Below, in pieces: positions 17,392-25,069 of a stretch of DNA of 37,985 nucleotides (position 1 is its first letter; each line of letters starts with the position of its first letter). The translations under genes were made by a program, and so were the position numbers. This DNA is from Oscillospiraceae bacterium. GTDB taxonomy: Bacteria > Bacillota > Clostridia > Oscillospirales > Ruminococcaceae. The notes beneath the pieces are model-generated. The model was not told the origin of the DNA and ran no database searches. It saw only the letters and a program-made list of their open reading frames with translations. Location of the stretch: the NCBI GenBank assembly GCA_031260665.1, contig JAISLD010000027.1, positions 1 to 37,985 of the forward strand, written 5' to 3'.

Positions 17392-18456
17392 TTGTTATCC
17401 GATAAACTGAAAGTCGCCGAGGAGAAGTACACCGCGTTGTCAGAGCGTTTGGCTTCACCTGAAGCCGCCGCCGACAACGCCGAGTTTGCTCGGTTGATGA
17501 AAGAATACAAGTCGCTCACCCCGCTGATTGAAACCTATCGCAGGTACAAGACAGCGAAGCGGGACTTTGACGAAGCGGAAGCACTACTCGGAGACCCCGA
17601 GATGAAAGAGCTCGCTCGTTTGCAGTTTGAAGAAAACAAAGAGTTGCTTGAAGCAATCGAACACGAACTGAAACTTCTGCTTCTGCCTAAAGACCCCGAC
17701 GACGACCGCAACGTCATCATAGAGGTGCGTGGCGGCACAGGCGGCGATGAAGCCGCGTTGTTCGCGAACACGTTGTACCGAATGTACACGCTTTATGCCG
17801 CGGAGAAACGCTGGAAGGTCGAGGTGCTGTCGTCAAACGAAACGGAACTCGGCGGGTTCAAGGAAATCAGCTTTCTTGTCAGCGGAGAAGGCGCGTTTGC
17901 TAAGCTGAAGTATGAAAGCGGGGTTCACCGGGTGCAGCGTGTGCCGGAAACCGAGGCGCAAGGCAGGATTCACACCTCTGCCGCGACTGTCGCGGTGCTT
18001 CCCGAAGCCGAAGAAGTGGACGTGCAGATAAACGACAACGACCTTGACATCACCACTTGCCGTTCGTCGGGAGCGGGCGGTCAGCACATCAACAAGACCG
18101 AATCGGCGATACGGATTGTTCACAAGCCGACAGGGATTGCGGTTGAGTGCCAAGAGGAGCGAAGCCAGTTCAAGAACCGCGACAAGGCAATGAAGATGCT
18201 TTACGGCAAGCTGTATGAACGAAAACAGCGTGAGCTTGCCGACATACGTGCCGCCGACCGCAAAGGTCAAGTGGGCAGCGGCGACCGTTCCGAGAGAATC
18301 AGAACCTATAATTTCCCGCAAAGCCGAGTGACCGACCACCGCATAAACCTCACGCTTTACAAACTCGAGGCATTCTTAAACGGTATCTGTGACGAAGTGT
18401 TCGACGCGCTTCGTGTGGCGGAACAGGCGGCAATGCTTTCAGCGGAGAACGACTGA
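17392..18456 (+). CDS. prfA: Peptide chain release factor 1
   Basis: RF1 recognises UAA and UAG stop codons and triggers peptide release. It shows the codon-reading PxT tripeptide (PET in RVPETEAQGR; RF2 would have SPF) and the universal GGQ motif in GAGGQHINK. At 354 residues it is full length. The start is TTG 17392, immediately after the tyrS TAA, with AAGGCGG 8 nt upstream; no closer ATG fits the family N-terminus. The usual partner prmC, which methylates the GGQ glutamine, is not adjacent. The stop overlaps the next start by one base (TGATG). Confidence 0.96.
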   Translation: MLSDKLKVAEEKYTALSERLASPEAAADNAEFARLMKEYKSLTPLIETYRRYKTAKRDFDEAEALLGDPEMKELARLQFEENKELLEAIEHELKLLLLPKDPDDDRNVIIEVRGGTGGDEAALFANTLYRMYTLYAAEKRWKVEVLSSNETELGGFKEISFLVSGEGAFAKLKYESGVHRVQRVPETEAQGRIHTSAATVAVLPEAEEVDVQINDNDLDITTCRSSGAGGQHINKTESAIRIVHKPTGIAVECQEERSQFKNRDKAMKMLYGKLYERKQRELADIRAADRKGQVGSGDRSERIRTYNFPQSRVTDHRINLTLYKLEAFLNGICDEVFDALRVAEQAAMLSAEND

Positions 18457-19406
18457 TGATAACTAAACGACTTCGGCGACAAAGCTTAGACGCGCTGTTT
18501 CTCGCTGAAAAAGTCCTCCGTGACGGTCAGTTGGTCGCGGTGCCGACCGAAACAGTCTATGGGCTTGCGGCAAACGCGTTTAACAACCAAGCCGTGGCGC
18601 GAATTTTTGACGCGAAGAACCGACCTGCCGACAATCCGCTGATATTCCACGTCAAAGATGTGGCGCAAGCGGCGGAGTTCGCTGATATGACCCCGCTTGC
18701 TGAACGCCTGTTCGAGAGATTCTCGCCGGGTCCGCTCACTATCGTGTCTGACCTCAAGTCGCGTGACAAGTTGCTCGCCTGCGCCGACCTCGACACCGTG
18801 GCGGTGAGAATCCCGAACAACAAGTTTCTGCTGGAGTTGATAGCAAACTGCGGTTTTCCGCTTGCCGCGCCCTCGGCGAACATATCGGGCAAACCCAGCC
18901 CGACCAACTGCCACGATGTGCTTGAGGATATGGACGGACGTATCCCGCTTGTTATCGACGACGGTGAATCAAAGACGGGCGTGGAAAGCACGGTGGTCAC
19001 GGCGGGGTGGAACGGCGAGATTGTCATTCTTCGACCCGGTGCGGTGACCCCCGAACAACTTGCTGAATACGGGCGCGTGATAATCGACCCTCGTGTGACG
19101 GAAGAGCTTGACGACGGAGAGGTACGCTCGCCGGGAATGAAGTATCGTCACTATGCGCCGAAAGCCAAAGTGCTGCTTGTTGACGGCGACACCGAAGCTT
19201 ACGCCGCCACGTTTGCCTCGGCGTTTCCGAACGTGAAGCTCTATGTCATCACGAAACCCGAGAAAAACATATTCGCGGAGCTGCGTGACGCGGACAGGAA
19301 CGGCGTTGACCAGATTATCGCGACTTTACCGGGTGTGACGGGCTTTGACTTGGCTTTAAGGAACCGACTGCTGCGTGCCGCGGAGTTCAACGTCGTGAAG
19401 AATTAA
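18456..19406 (+). CDS. tsaC: L-threonylcarbamoyladenylate synthase (Sua5/YwlC type)
   Basis: It makes threonylcarbamoyl-AMP from threonine, bicarbonate and ATP, the first step of t6A37 modification of ANN-decoding tRNAs. The YrdC fold is clear (VPTETVYGLAANA, SPGPLTIV, APSANISGKPSPT), and the C-terminal domain (about residues 220-316, with SPGMKYRHYAPK) marks the two-domain Sua5 form, not the short TsaC. It follows prfA, as in Bacillus (prfA-prmC-ywlC), but without prmC in between. Confidence 0.95.
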   Translation: MITKRLRRQSLDALFLAEKVLRDGQLVAVPTETVYGLAANAFNNQAVARIFDAKNRPADNPLIFHVKDVAQAAEFADMTPLAERLFERFSPGPLTIVSDLKSRDKLLACADLDTVAVRIPNNKFLLELIANCGFPLAAPSANISGKPSPTNCHDVLEDMDGRIPLVIDDGESKTGVESTVVTAGWNGEIVILRPGAVTPEQLAEYGRVIIDPRVTEELDDGEVRSPGMKYRHYAPKAKVLLVDGDTEAYAATFASAFPNVKLYVITKPEKNIFAELRDADRNGVDQIIATLPGVTGFDLALRNRLLRAAEFNVVKN

Positions 19407-19449
19407 CATACATACACATCGCTGTTGAATAAAGAAAGTAAGGTATTAA

Positions 19450-20712
19450 ATGTTTGTAGATATAGTGAAAATCTCAGCGGCGGGGGGCAAGGGCGGCGAT
19501 GGCGCGGTGGCGTTTCACCGTGAGAAGTACATCGCGGCGGGAGGACCTGACGGCGGCAACGGAGGCAGAGGCGGCGATATCGTGTTTGTCGCCGATGAGG
19601 GGCTGTCAACACTGCTCGACTTTCGTTATAAGCGGAAGTATCGCGCCGAGAACGGCGACAACGGCGGCACAAAACGGTGCGCGGGCAGGGCGGCGCAACC
19701 GCTTGTCGTTCGCGTACCACGTGGCACATTGGTGCGTGACACAGACACGGGCAGGCTGATTGCCGACGTAAGCGGCACAGAACCTGTCGTCATCGCGAAA
19801 GGTGGGCGCGGAGGAAAAGGCAATGCTTGCTTTGCCACGCCGACACGTCAGCTTCCGCGTTTCGCTAAACCCGGTTTACCGGGAGAAGCGCTGAACCTTA
19901 CGCTTGAGCTGAAACTTCTTGCCGATGTGGGCATTGTCGGCTTCCCGAATGTCGGCAAGTCGTCGCTTATCGCGGCGGTGTCTGCCGCCAAACCCGAGAT
20001 TGCCGATTATCACTTCACGACAATCACGCCTGTTCTTGGCGTGGTGCGTTCGGGCGACACATCGTTTGTTATGGCTGATATCCCGGGGTTGATTGAGGGA
20101 GCGAACGAGGGCGCGGGGCTTGGCAAGCACTTTTTGCGGCACATTGAGAGGTGCAGACTGCTGATTCACGTCATTGACGCGTCGGGGCACGAGGGTCGCG
20201 ACCCAATCCACGACTTTGACGTCATCACAAATGAGCTGTCGTCACACTCGCCTGAACTCGCGGCGCTTCCCGTCATAGTCGCGGCAAACAAGATTGATAT
20301 CACCGAACCCGAACGGCTTGCGGAACTTGCGGCGTTCATAAAAGAAAAGAACCTGCCGTACTTTGAAATCTCCGCCGCCACAACTGCCGGAACAACCGCG
20401 TTGGTTGACTTTGCGGCGGCTGAACTCGCAAAGCTGCCGCCGATAAAGCACTTTGAAGCCGAAGCCTACGCGACAGACCTGCCGATACAGCCGAGTTATA
20501 CCGTCAGCAAGCTCGCGGACGATGTGTTTGACATAGCCGCGCCTTTCCTTGAACGGATACTTGACGGCGCAAACATGAACGACTATGAGAGCCTGCAGTA
20601 TTTCCAACGTGTGCTTCAAAACAGCGGCGTGAACGCCGAACTTGTCGCTCAAGGAGTGAAAGACGGCGACACGGTGTCGGTTGGAGATTATGAATTTGAG
20701 TATATATCTTAA
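19450..20712 (+). CDS. obg: Obg-family ribosome-assembly GTPase
   Basis: Obg is an essential GTPase in late 50S assembly and in stress and sporulation signalling. The glycine-rich Obg fold (residues 1 to about 158, with GGKGGDG and GGNGGRGG) is followed by the G domain: G1 GFPNVGKSS, G3 DIPGLIEGA, G4 NKID. The C-terminal OCT domain starts near residue 345 and includes LLQ-like and VSVGDYEFEYIS segments. The length of 420 residues is close to Bacillus Obg. AAGG precedes ATG 19450 by 7 nt. The 3' end overlaps mrnC. Confidence 0.97.
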   Translation: MFVDIVKISAAGGKGGDGAVAFHREKYIAAGGPDGGNGGRGGDIVFVADEGLSTLLDFRYKRKYRAENGDNGGTKRCAGRAAQPLVVRVPRGTLVRDTDTGRLIADVSGTEPVVIAKGGRGGKGNACFATPTRQLPRFAKPGLPGEALNLTLELKLLADVGIVGFPNVGKSSLIAAVSAAKPEIADYHFTTITPVLGVVRSGDTSFVMADIPGLIEGANEGAGLGKHFLRHIERCRLLIHVIDASGHEGRDPIHDFDVITNELSSHSPELAALPVIVAANKIDITEPERLAELAAFIKEKNLPYFEISAATTAGTTALVDFAAAELAKLPPIKHFEAEAYATDLPIQPSYTVSKLADDVFDIAAPFLERILDGANMNDYESLQYFQRVLQNSGVNAELVAQGVKDGDTVSVGDYEFEYIS

Positions 20713-21133
20713 AGAAATGTCCGACAAAGACATCACAGCCCTCCCTGCCGCGACACTCGCGTTTATGGGGGACACGGTGTATGAAACCCTTGTGCGTCAG
20801 TATCACATCAAAAGCGGCGGAGTGAACGCCGCGAAACTTCACCGCCGCTCTGTCGCTATGTCACGCGCGGGGTTTCAGTCAAACGCGGCGAAGTTGCTTT
20901 TTTCACAGCTGACCGAAGCTGAAGCCGCTGTGTTCAAACGCGGCAAGGCGGTCAGCTCGCGTATCCCACGAAACGCCGATATGCTCGAGTATCGGCGCGC
21001 CACCGCACTTGAAACCTTGTTCGGTTGGCTCTACCTGCAAAATAAACGCGACAGACTCGCCGAACTGTTTTGTGAATGTGAGAAACTGTATGAAAAAGAA
21101 CAAGAAAGCGAAAACAAAAGCAAGACCTCGTGA
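20690..21133 (+). CDS. mrnC: Mini-ribonuclease III
   Basis: MrnC is a short RNase III-like enzyme that matures 23S rRNA ends in Firmicutes. It has only the catalytic domain and lacks the dsRNA-binding domain. Visible features are the active-site segment AFMGDTVYETLVR, a conserved HRRSV segment, and the C-terminal ALETLFGWLYL that holds the second acidic site. ATG 20690 gives 147 residues and lies within obg, with GGAG only 3 nt upstream. ATG 20717, just after the obg stop, is an alternative start. The next gene begins before this one ends. Confidence 0.92.
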   Translation: MNLSIYLKEMSDKDITALPAATLAFMGDTVYETLVRQYHIKSGGVNAAKLHRRSVAMSRAGFQSNAAKLLFSQLTEAEAAVFKRGKAVSSRIPRNADMLEYRRATALETLFGWLYLQNKRDRLAELFCECEKLYEKEQESENKSKTS

Positions 21134-22010
21134 CAAACAGGTCGCTGTCAAGTGGGTGAAAGACATTGCGTTCATCATCGCGGGTTCGCTGATATACTCG
21201 TTTGGTGTGCGAGTGTTCACCTTGCCGAACCACATTGTGCCGGGTGGACTCACGGGTGTCGCGACGATAATCAATCACTTCAAGCCTGATTGGACAGTCG
21301 GTGCGATGTACGGTATCTTCAACATACCCGTCGTAATTGTCGGGTTCTTCTTCCTTGGGTGGCGCACAATGGTGAAAACCGTGGTGTCAGTCGGCACGAT
21401 TACGATAGCGACAGACTATCTTTACGGGCTTCTTCTCCCCGACTTTCACTTTGACGGCACAGGCAATATGATTCTTGTCGCGGTGTTCGGTGGTGTCTGC
21501 CTTGGCACAGGACTGGGGATTATCTATAGCAAAGAGGGCACGTCGGGTGGCTCGGACATCACGAACCGCATTATACACAAGAAGTTCCCCGTCGTCAGCC
21601 TCGGCAAGGTTATCCTCATCTCAGACGCGGTGATAGTGTCGCTTGCAATCGTTGTGTTTCATTCGGTTGAAGCGGGCTTGTACGCGATAATATCTATCTT
21701 TGTGGAAACAAAAGTGATAGATATGATGTTATACGGCGGCTTGGAGGGGAAACTGCTGCTGATTTTCTCCGACAAGTTTGATGAGATAGCGAGAGATATT
21801 ATGGACCACGAACATCGTGGCGTGACGCTGCTTGAGGGGAAGTCGGCGTATACGGGGCGTGAAAAGGCGGTGGTGCTGTGTGCTGTCCACAAGAACCAGT
21901 ACGTCAAGATTAAACGGCTTGTGCGGCAGATAGACCCGACAGCGTTTATCGTCATAACAACGGCAGGCGAGGTGCTTGGTCAAGGGTTTGCGCCGAATAA
22001 AGATAACTGA
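21090..22010 (+). CDS. YitT-family membrane protein (DUF161/DUF2179)
   Basis: This is an integral membrane protein with a Lys-rich cytoplasmic N-terminus, about five to six hydrophobic helices (residues about 24-190), and a soluble C-terminal DUF2179 domain with GVTLLEGKSAYTGREK. The PGGLTGVA and EGTSGGSDI segments are hallmark YitT motifs. Transport or signalling roles have been suggested for the family, but none is firmly established. I start at ATG 21090, within mrnC (44-nt overlap), giving 306 residues, because the Lys-rich start precedes the first helix. It closes the operon, ahead of a strong terminator. Confidence 0.9.
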   Translation: MKKNKKAKTKARPRDKQVAVKWVKDIAFIIAGSLIYSFGVRVFTLPNHIVPGGLTGVATIINHFKPDWTVGAMYGIFNIPVVIVGFFFLGWRTMVKTVVSVGTITIATDYLYGLLLPDFHFDGTGNMILVAVFGGVCLGTGLGIIYSKEGTSGGSDITNRIIHKKFPVVSLGKVILISDAVIVSLAIVVFHSVEAGLYAIISIFVETKVIDMMLYGGLEGKLLLIFSDKFDEIARDIMDHEHRGVTLLEGKSAYTGREKAVVLCAVHKNQYVKIKRLVRQIDPTAFIVITTAGEVLGQGFAPNKDN

Positions 22011-22019
22011 ACATATAAA

Positions 22020-22054
22020 ACAAAACCTCTCCATAATGGAGAGGTTTTGTTTTT
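22020..22054. terminator. Bidirectional Rho-independent terminator between yitT and metQ
   Basis: CAAAACCTCTCCA (22021-22033) and TGGAGAGGTTTTG (22037-22049) make a 13-bp stem with a 3-nt loop, followed by TTTTT. The A-rich left flank gives a T-run on the other strand, so it can end both the tyrS operon (+) and metQ (-). Confidence 0.92.
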
Positions 22055-22061
22055 GCTTTGA

Positions 22062-22913
22062 TTAAAGGCTGGGCTGATAACCCGCGCCTTCATAGGTTGT
22101 GAGGATATAGTTCTTCACTTCATCGCTCTTCAGCACTTCAACGAGGGTTTTGATTGCCCAATCGTTCTCGTGGCCTTCTTTCACCGCGATTACGTTGGCG
22201 AAAGTGGTCGCCGCGGTGCCGTTAGCGGATTCAAGAGCAAGCGCGTCGGTGGTGGCGTTGAGGTTTGCTTCAAGCGCGTAGTTCCCGTTGATAACAGCGA
22301 GGTCAACGTCTTGCAGCGAACGGGGGAGCTGTGCCGCTTCAAGTTCCACGATGTCAAGGTTCTTCGGGTTTTCAACGATGTCAATCTTCGTGACGTTAAG
22401 GTCCGCGCCGTCTTTCAGCTTAATCAGCCCTTGCTCTTGAAGCAGAAGCAGAGCGCGTGCTTCGTTGGTTGTGTCGTTCGGCACAGCAATGGACGCACCG
22501 TCTTTAAGGTCGTCAAGCGACTTTGTTTTGCCGGGATAAATGCCGAACGGCTCGTAGTGGATATCGCCGACTGCAATGATGTGAGTGCCGTTTTCCGCGT
22601 TGAAATCGTTGATGTAGGGGCGGTGCGCGAAGTAGTTGGCGTCAATCTCGCCGTTTTCTGTCGTGCTCATCGGCTGAACGTAGTCGGTGAACTCGACAAT
22701 CTCGATTTCAACGCCTTTTTCAGCGAGAAGCGGTTTTGCGAAAGCGAGAACCTCGGAGTGAGGAACGATTGTCGCGCCGATTTTCAGCTTGACAGGTTCT
22801 GCGGGGGTGGTGTCGGCGGAGGTTTCGCTTGCTTTGTCGCAGGCTGTCAGCGTGCCGACAGCAAGAAGCCCCGCGAGTAGGGCGGTCAGCCCTTTACGAA
22901 GTGTCTGTTTCAT
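22062..22913 (-). CDS. metQ: MetQ/NlpA-family substrate-binding lipoprotein (orphan)
   Basis: This is a substrate-binding lipoprotein of the methionine-type ABC importer family. The signal peptide ends in the lipobox LTAC with Cys25, so it would be processed by the LspA encoded at 3810. The mature protein shows the family pattern IGATIVPHSEVL near residue 44, YFAHRPYIN, and a late VIAVKEGHEND. I start at 22913, with AAAGGG 6 nt upstream, giving 283 residues. No metN ATPase or metI permease lies nearby, so its transporter is elsewhere. It has its own promoter (23016-23044) and a structured leader. Ligand specificity (D/L-methionine) is inferred from the family. Confidence 0.9.
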   Translation of the reverse strand: MKQTLRKGLTALLAGLLAVGTLTACDKASETSADTTPAEPVKLKIGATIVPHSEVLAFAKPLLAEKGVEIEIVEFTDYVQPMSTTENGEIDANYFAHRPYINDFNAENGTHIIAVGDIHYEPFGIYPGKTKSLDDLKDGASIAVPNDTTNEARALLLLQEQGLIKLKDGADLNVTKIDIVENPKNLDIVELEAAQLPRSLQDVDLAVINGNYALEANLNATTDALALESANGTAATTFANVIAVKEGHENDWAIKTLVEVLKSDEVKNYILTTYEGAGYQPSL

Positions 22914-22935
22914 TATATACCCTTTCTTTTGTGAA

Positions 22936-23008
22936 GCTTCGGGGTTTCTGTCTTTGTATTCATCTCGCAATCACATCTGCATAGTATGAATATTGCACCC
23001 TAAGAAGC
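22936..23008 (-). promoter_or_regulatory. Structured 5' leader of metQ, possible cis-regulatory RNA
   Basis: In the roughly 96-nt leader, GCTTC plus GGGT pairs with ACCC plus GAAGC as a closing stem (22936-22945 with 22997-23008). Inside, ATTCAT (22958-22963)/ATGAAT (22986-22991) and GCAAT (22967-22971)/ATTGC (22992-22996) cross each other. They would form either a pseudoknot or two alternative states. I do not recognise a known SAM riboswitch class. The pairings are short, so chance is possible. Confidence 0.35.
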
Positions 23009-23015
23009 GTTTTTA

Positions 23016-23044
23016 ATTCTATCACATCGGCAAAGAGTTGTCAA
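23016..23044 (-). promoter_or_regulatory. Sigma-A promoter of metQ
   Basis: Read on the minus strand, TTGACA (23044-23039) and TAGAAT (23021-23016) are 17 bp apart. Transcription would start near 23009, about 96 nt before the metQ ATG. Confidence 0.8.
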
Positions 23045-23121
23045 CAGCAAACCGCAGTTTTGCGTGAAAAACATTTTCAACAAAAACACGTGTTCTTTGT
23101 GATAAATGACCACAAAGTATT

Positions 23122-23150
23122 GCAAAACCTCCCATTATGGGAGGTTTTGC
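23122..23150. terminator. Terminator-like hairpin downstream of nifU
   Basis: GCAAAACCTCCCA (23122-23134) and TGGGAGGTTTTGC (23138-23150) form a 13-bp stem. It is almost the same hairpin as at 22021-22049. No long T-run follows on either strand, but the stem ends in TTTT. It probably ends the iscS-nifU transcript coming from the right. The 374-bp stretch 22914-23287 contains no gene, only this hairpin, the metQ promoter and leader, and repeat copies. Confidence 0.65.
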
Positions 23151-23172
23151 TTAGTGTTATCCGCGTTTGAAT

Positions 23173-23240
23173 ATGCTCCTTAACCGGTTAAACTTTTGTT
23201 TAACCTCCGCCGCTTAGCGGCATTGGCACTTCGTGCCGCA
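23173..23240. repeat. Triple-hairpin dispersed element, family B, copy 2 (inverted)
   Basis: This is the reverse complement of the element at 16109-16177, about 68 nt long, with the same three stems and the TTAACCGGTTAA palindrome. Stem 1 here is GGCAC/GTGCC (all Watson-Crick), where copy 1 has GGCGC/GTGCC (one G-U). Stem 2 differs only in its loop (taa versus gaa). Confidence 0.75.
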
Positions 23241-23243
23241 TTA

Positions 23244-23277
23244 GCAGAGATTCCGCTTCTGCGGGAGCGGAATCTGC
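23244..23277. repeat. Family A core hairpin
   Basis: GATTCCGCT (23249-23257) pairs with AGCGGAATC (23266-23274), extended by GCA/TGC. The segment CCGCTTCTGCGGGAGCGG is identical to that in the family A copy at 25450-25467. It sits within 15 nt of the nifU stop codon. Confidence 0.6.
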
Positions 23278-23287
23278 ACGAAACCGG

Positions 23288-23746
23288 TCACTTGCTGAAA
23301 GCCAACGCGCAACTGCCTATGTCGGTTTCGTCCTCATCAACGATTTCACCGACAATAGGCACGGGGTCAATGCCCTGTCTGCGGTAGTAATCCGACAACG
23401 CCGACTTCACCGCCTGCTCCGCCAACACAGAACAGTGCAGCTTTATGCTGGGCAGTCCGTCCAGCGCTTCGACTACCGCTTTGTTTGTCAGCTTCAGCAC
23501 ATCATCGATTTTCTTTCCCTTTATCAGCTCTGTCGCCATTGATGAGGTCGCTATTGCCGCACCGCACCCGAATGTCTTGAACTTCACATCTTCTACAGTG
23601 TCCCCGTTTATCTTCATATAGATTTTCATTATGTCGCCGCACTTTGCGTTGCCGACTTCGCCGACGCCGTCAGCGTTCTCTATCTCACCCACGTTTCGTG
23701 GATTGGAAAAGTGTTCCATCACTTTTTCTGAATACATCATTGCCAT
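23288..23746 (-). CDS. nifU: NifU/IscU-type iron-sulfur cluster scaffold protein
   Basis: The scaffold receives sulfur from the cysteine desulfurase, assembles a [2Fe-2S] cluster and passes it on. The three ligand cysteines are C36 (AKCGD, with Asp38), C61 (FGCGAAIATS) and C105 (LHCSVLAEQA). At 152 residues it is the single-domain form, with a short C-terminal tail rich in acidic residues. AGGAGG lies 8 nt before ATG 23746, which fixes the start. iscS is upstream in the same direction, 83 bp away, with a palindromic repeat between them, so the pair is probably one transcript. Confidence 0.95.
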   Translation of the reverse strand: MAMMYSEKVMEHFSNPRNVGEIENADGVGEVGNAKCGDIMKIYMKINGDTVEDVKFKTFGCGAAIATSSMATELIKGKKIDDVLKLTNKAVVEALDGLPSIKLHCSVLAEQAVKSALSDYYRRQGIDPVPIVGEIVDEDETDIGSCALAFSK

Positions 23747-23770
23747 AAGTTTGTCCTCCTGTTTGCTATA

Positions 23771-23836
23771 ATAAGCACTGATTAGCTTTACCAATGAATG
23801 AAAACACAGAATGGTTATCCAATCAGCGGCTACTTA
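23771..23836. repeat. Palindromic intergenic element, family C, copy 3
   Basis: The left arm ATAAGCACTGATTAGCTTTA is imperfectly inverted as TAAGTAGCCGCTGATTGGAT on the other strand. The right arm matches that of the element at 5282-5297 (AATCAGCG, two variable bases, then TACTTA). It spans the iscS-nifU gap and overlaps the iscS 3' end. Confidence 0.55.
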
Positions 23837-25023
23837 AAAGGTATTTCTTTAACTATCTTCTCCCAAAGCGGGGAGTTTTCACGCAGTCGCTCGACAATCG
23901 GCGGGAAAACCTGAAGAAAATAATCGACTTCTGCTTCCGTGGTGTACTCCGACAGCGACAGCCGAAGCGAACCGTTGGCTTTCCAGTGCGGAATCCCCAT
24001 TGAAAGCAAGACGTGCGACGGGTCAAGTGAACCCGAGGTGCAAGCCGAACCGCTGCTTGCGGCAATCCGTTTCATATCAAGCGAGAGGAGAAGCGACTCG
24101 GCTTCCACACCTTGAATACAGAAGTTCAGCGTGCCGGATATCCGCTCGCCGCCCTCACCGTTTAGGTCAACGTGCCCGAGTGAGAGAACTCCGTGCTTCA
24201 GCTTGTCGGCAAGCGGCTGAATATGCGCTCGTTTGTTTGCCACATTCTCTGTCGCAAACACCACGGCTTTTGCCAGCCCGACTATCCCCGCGATGTTCTC
24301 CGTGCCTGCGCGCCTGCCGCGTTCTTGCGCACCGCCGTCAATCAGCGGCGCCGGCTTATATCGCTTGTCTGCGTAAAGAAACCCGACGCCCTTTTGTGCG
24401 TGGAGCTTGTGCCCCGACACGGTCATCAGCCCGATACGCGACTTCTTGATGTCGATAGGCAGGTTGCCGACAGCTTGCACCGCGTCGGTATGAAACGGCA
24501 CGTTCTTTGCGGCGCAGACCGCACCGATTTGTTCAATCGGTTGAATCGTGCCGACTTCGTTGTTGACGTACATTATCGTCACGAGGGCTGTCTTGTCGGT
24601 GATAGCGGCTTCAAGGTCGGCTATCCGAACCGTGCCGTTCTCATAAACAGGCAGGTACGTCACCTCAAAGCCGTCTTTCTTTAGGCTGTCGAGTGCGTGG
24701 AGAACCGCGTGGTGTTCAAACAGAGATGTGACAATGTGGTTCTTGCCCTTGGCTTGTCCTGCTTTTGCGAGTGACTTTATCGCCCAGTTGTCGCCCTCGC
24801 TGCCCCCCGATGTAAAGAATATCTCGCCCGACTGAACGCCGAGTGCCGCCGCAATGTCGCTTCGTGCTTTCGCGAGTGCTGTGTCGGCTTCACGGCCCAG
24901 CCGATAGATAGACGAGGCGTTGCCGTATCCTTTGGTCAGCCAAAACATCATTGAGTCAAGCACATCGCCGCTGATTTGGGTGGTGGCGGCGTTGTCAAAG
25001 TATATCGTTTCTTGTTGTTCCAT
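23830..25023 (-). CDS. iscS: Cysteine desulfurase (NifS/IscS family)
   Basis: This PLP enzyme removes sulfur from cysteine for Fe-S clusters and thiolated tRNAs. It has the aminotransferase class V fold: DNAATT at the start, His104 in FEHHAV, the PLP Lys206 in SGHKLHAQKG, and the persulfide Cys328 in SSGSACTSG on a short loop of the group I type. The length of 397 residues is complete. A weak GAGAGA precedes the ATG at 25023. Its own promoter lies at 25070-25098, and a palindrome at 25044-25068 covers the expected start site. No iscR gene is in the window. Confidence 0.95.
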   Translation of the reverse strand: MEQQETIYFDNAATTQISGDVLDSMMFWLTKGYGNASSIYRLGREADTALAKARSDIAAALGVQSGEIFFTSGGSEGDNWAIKSLAKAGQAKGKNHIVTSLFEHHAVLHALDSLKKDGFEVTYLPVYENGTVRIADLEAAITDKTALVTIMYVNNEVGTIQPIEQIGAVCAAKNVPFHTDAVQAVGNLPIDIKKSRIGLMTVSGHKLHAQKGVGFLYADKRYKPAPLIDGGAQERGRRAGTENIAGIVGLAKAVVFATENVANKRAHIQPLADKLKHGVLSLGHVDLNGEGGERISGTLNFCIQGVEAESLLLSLDMKRIAASSGSACTSGSLDPSHVLLSMGIPHWKANGSLRLSLSEYTTEAEVDYFLQVFPPIVERLRENSPLWEKIVKEIPFK

Positions 25024-25043
25024 AGGTATATCTCTCGAAAAGC

Positions 25044-25068
25044 AAACCGCACTAAAATGGTGCTGTTT
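25044..25068. promoter_or_regulatory. Candidate operator over the iscS transcription start
   Basis: The 25-bp inverted repeat has the form AAAC-n-GCAC, 7 bp, GTGC-n-GTTT, and directly follows the -10 box. An 11-mer from its left part (AGCAAACCGCA, 25041-25051) recurs in the same orientation at 23046-23056, next to the metQ -35 box. It could bind a sulfur- or Fe-S-responsive repressor; this is inference. Confidence 0.5.
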
Positions 25069-25069
25069 A

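Noticed and set aside
22170-22880. A 236-codon open frame on the plus strand opposite metQ
   Set aside because: It mirrors the codon pattern of metQ, has no ribosome site and its translation shows no recognisable family; metQ is unambiguous on the other strand.
22914-23015. SAM-I (S-box) riboswitch upstream of metQ
   Set aside because: The leader is too short and lacks the conserved S-box core; an unclassified structured leader is all that can be claimed.
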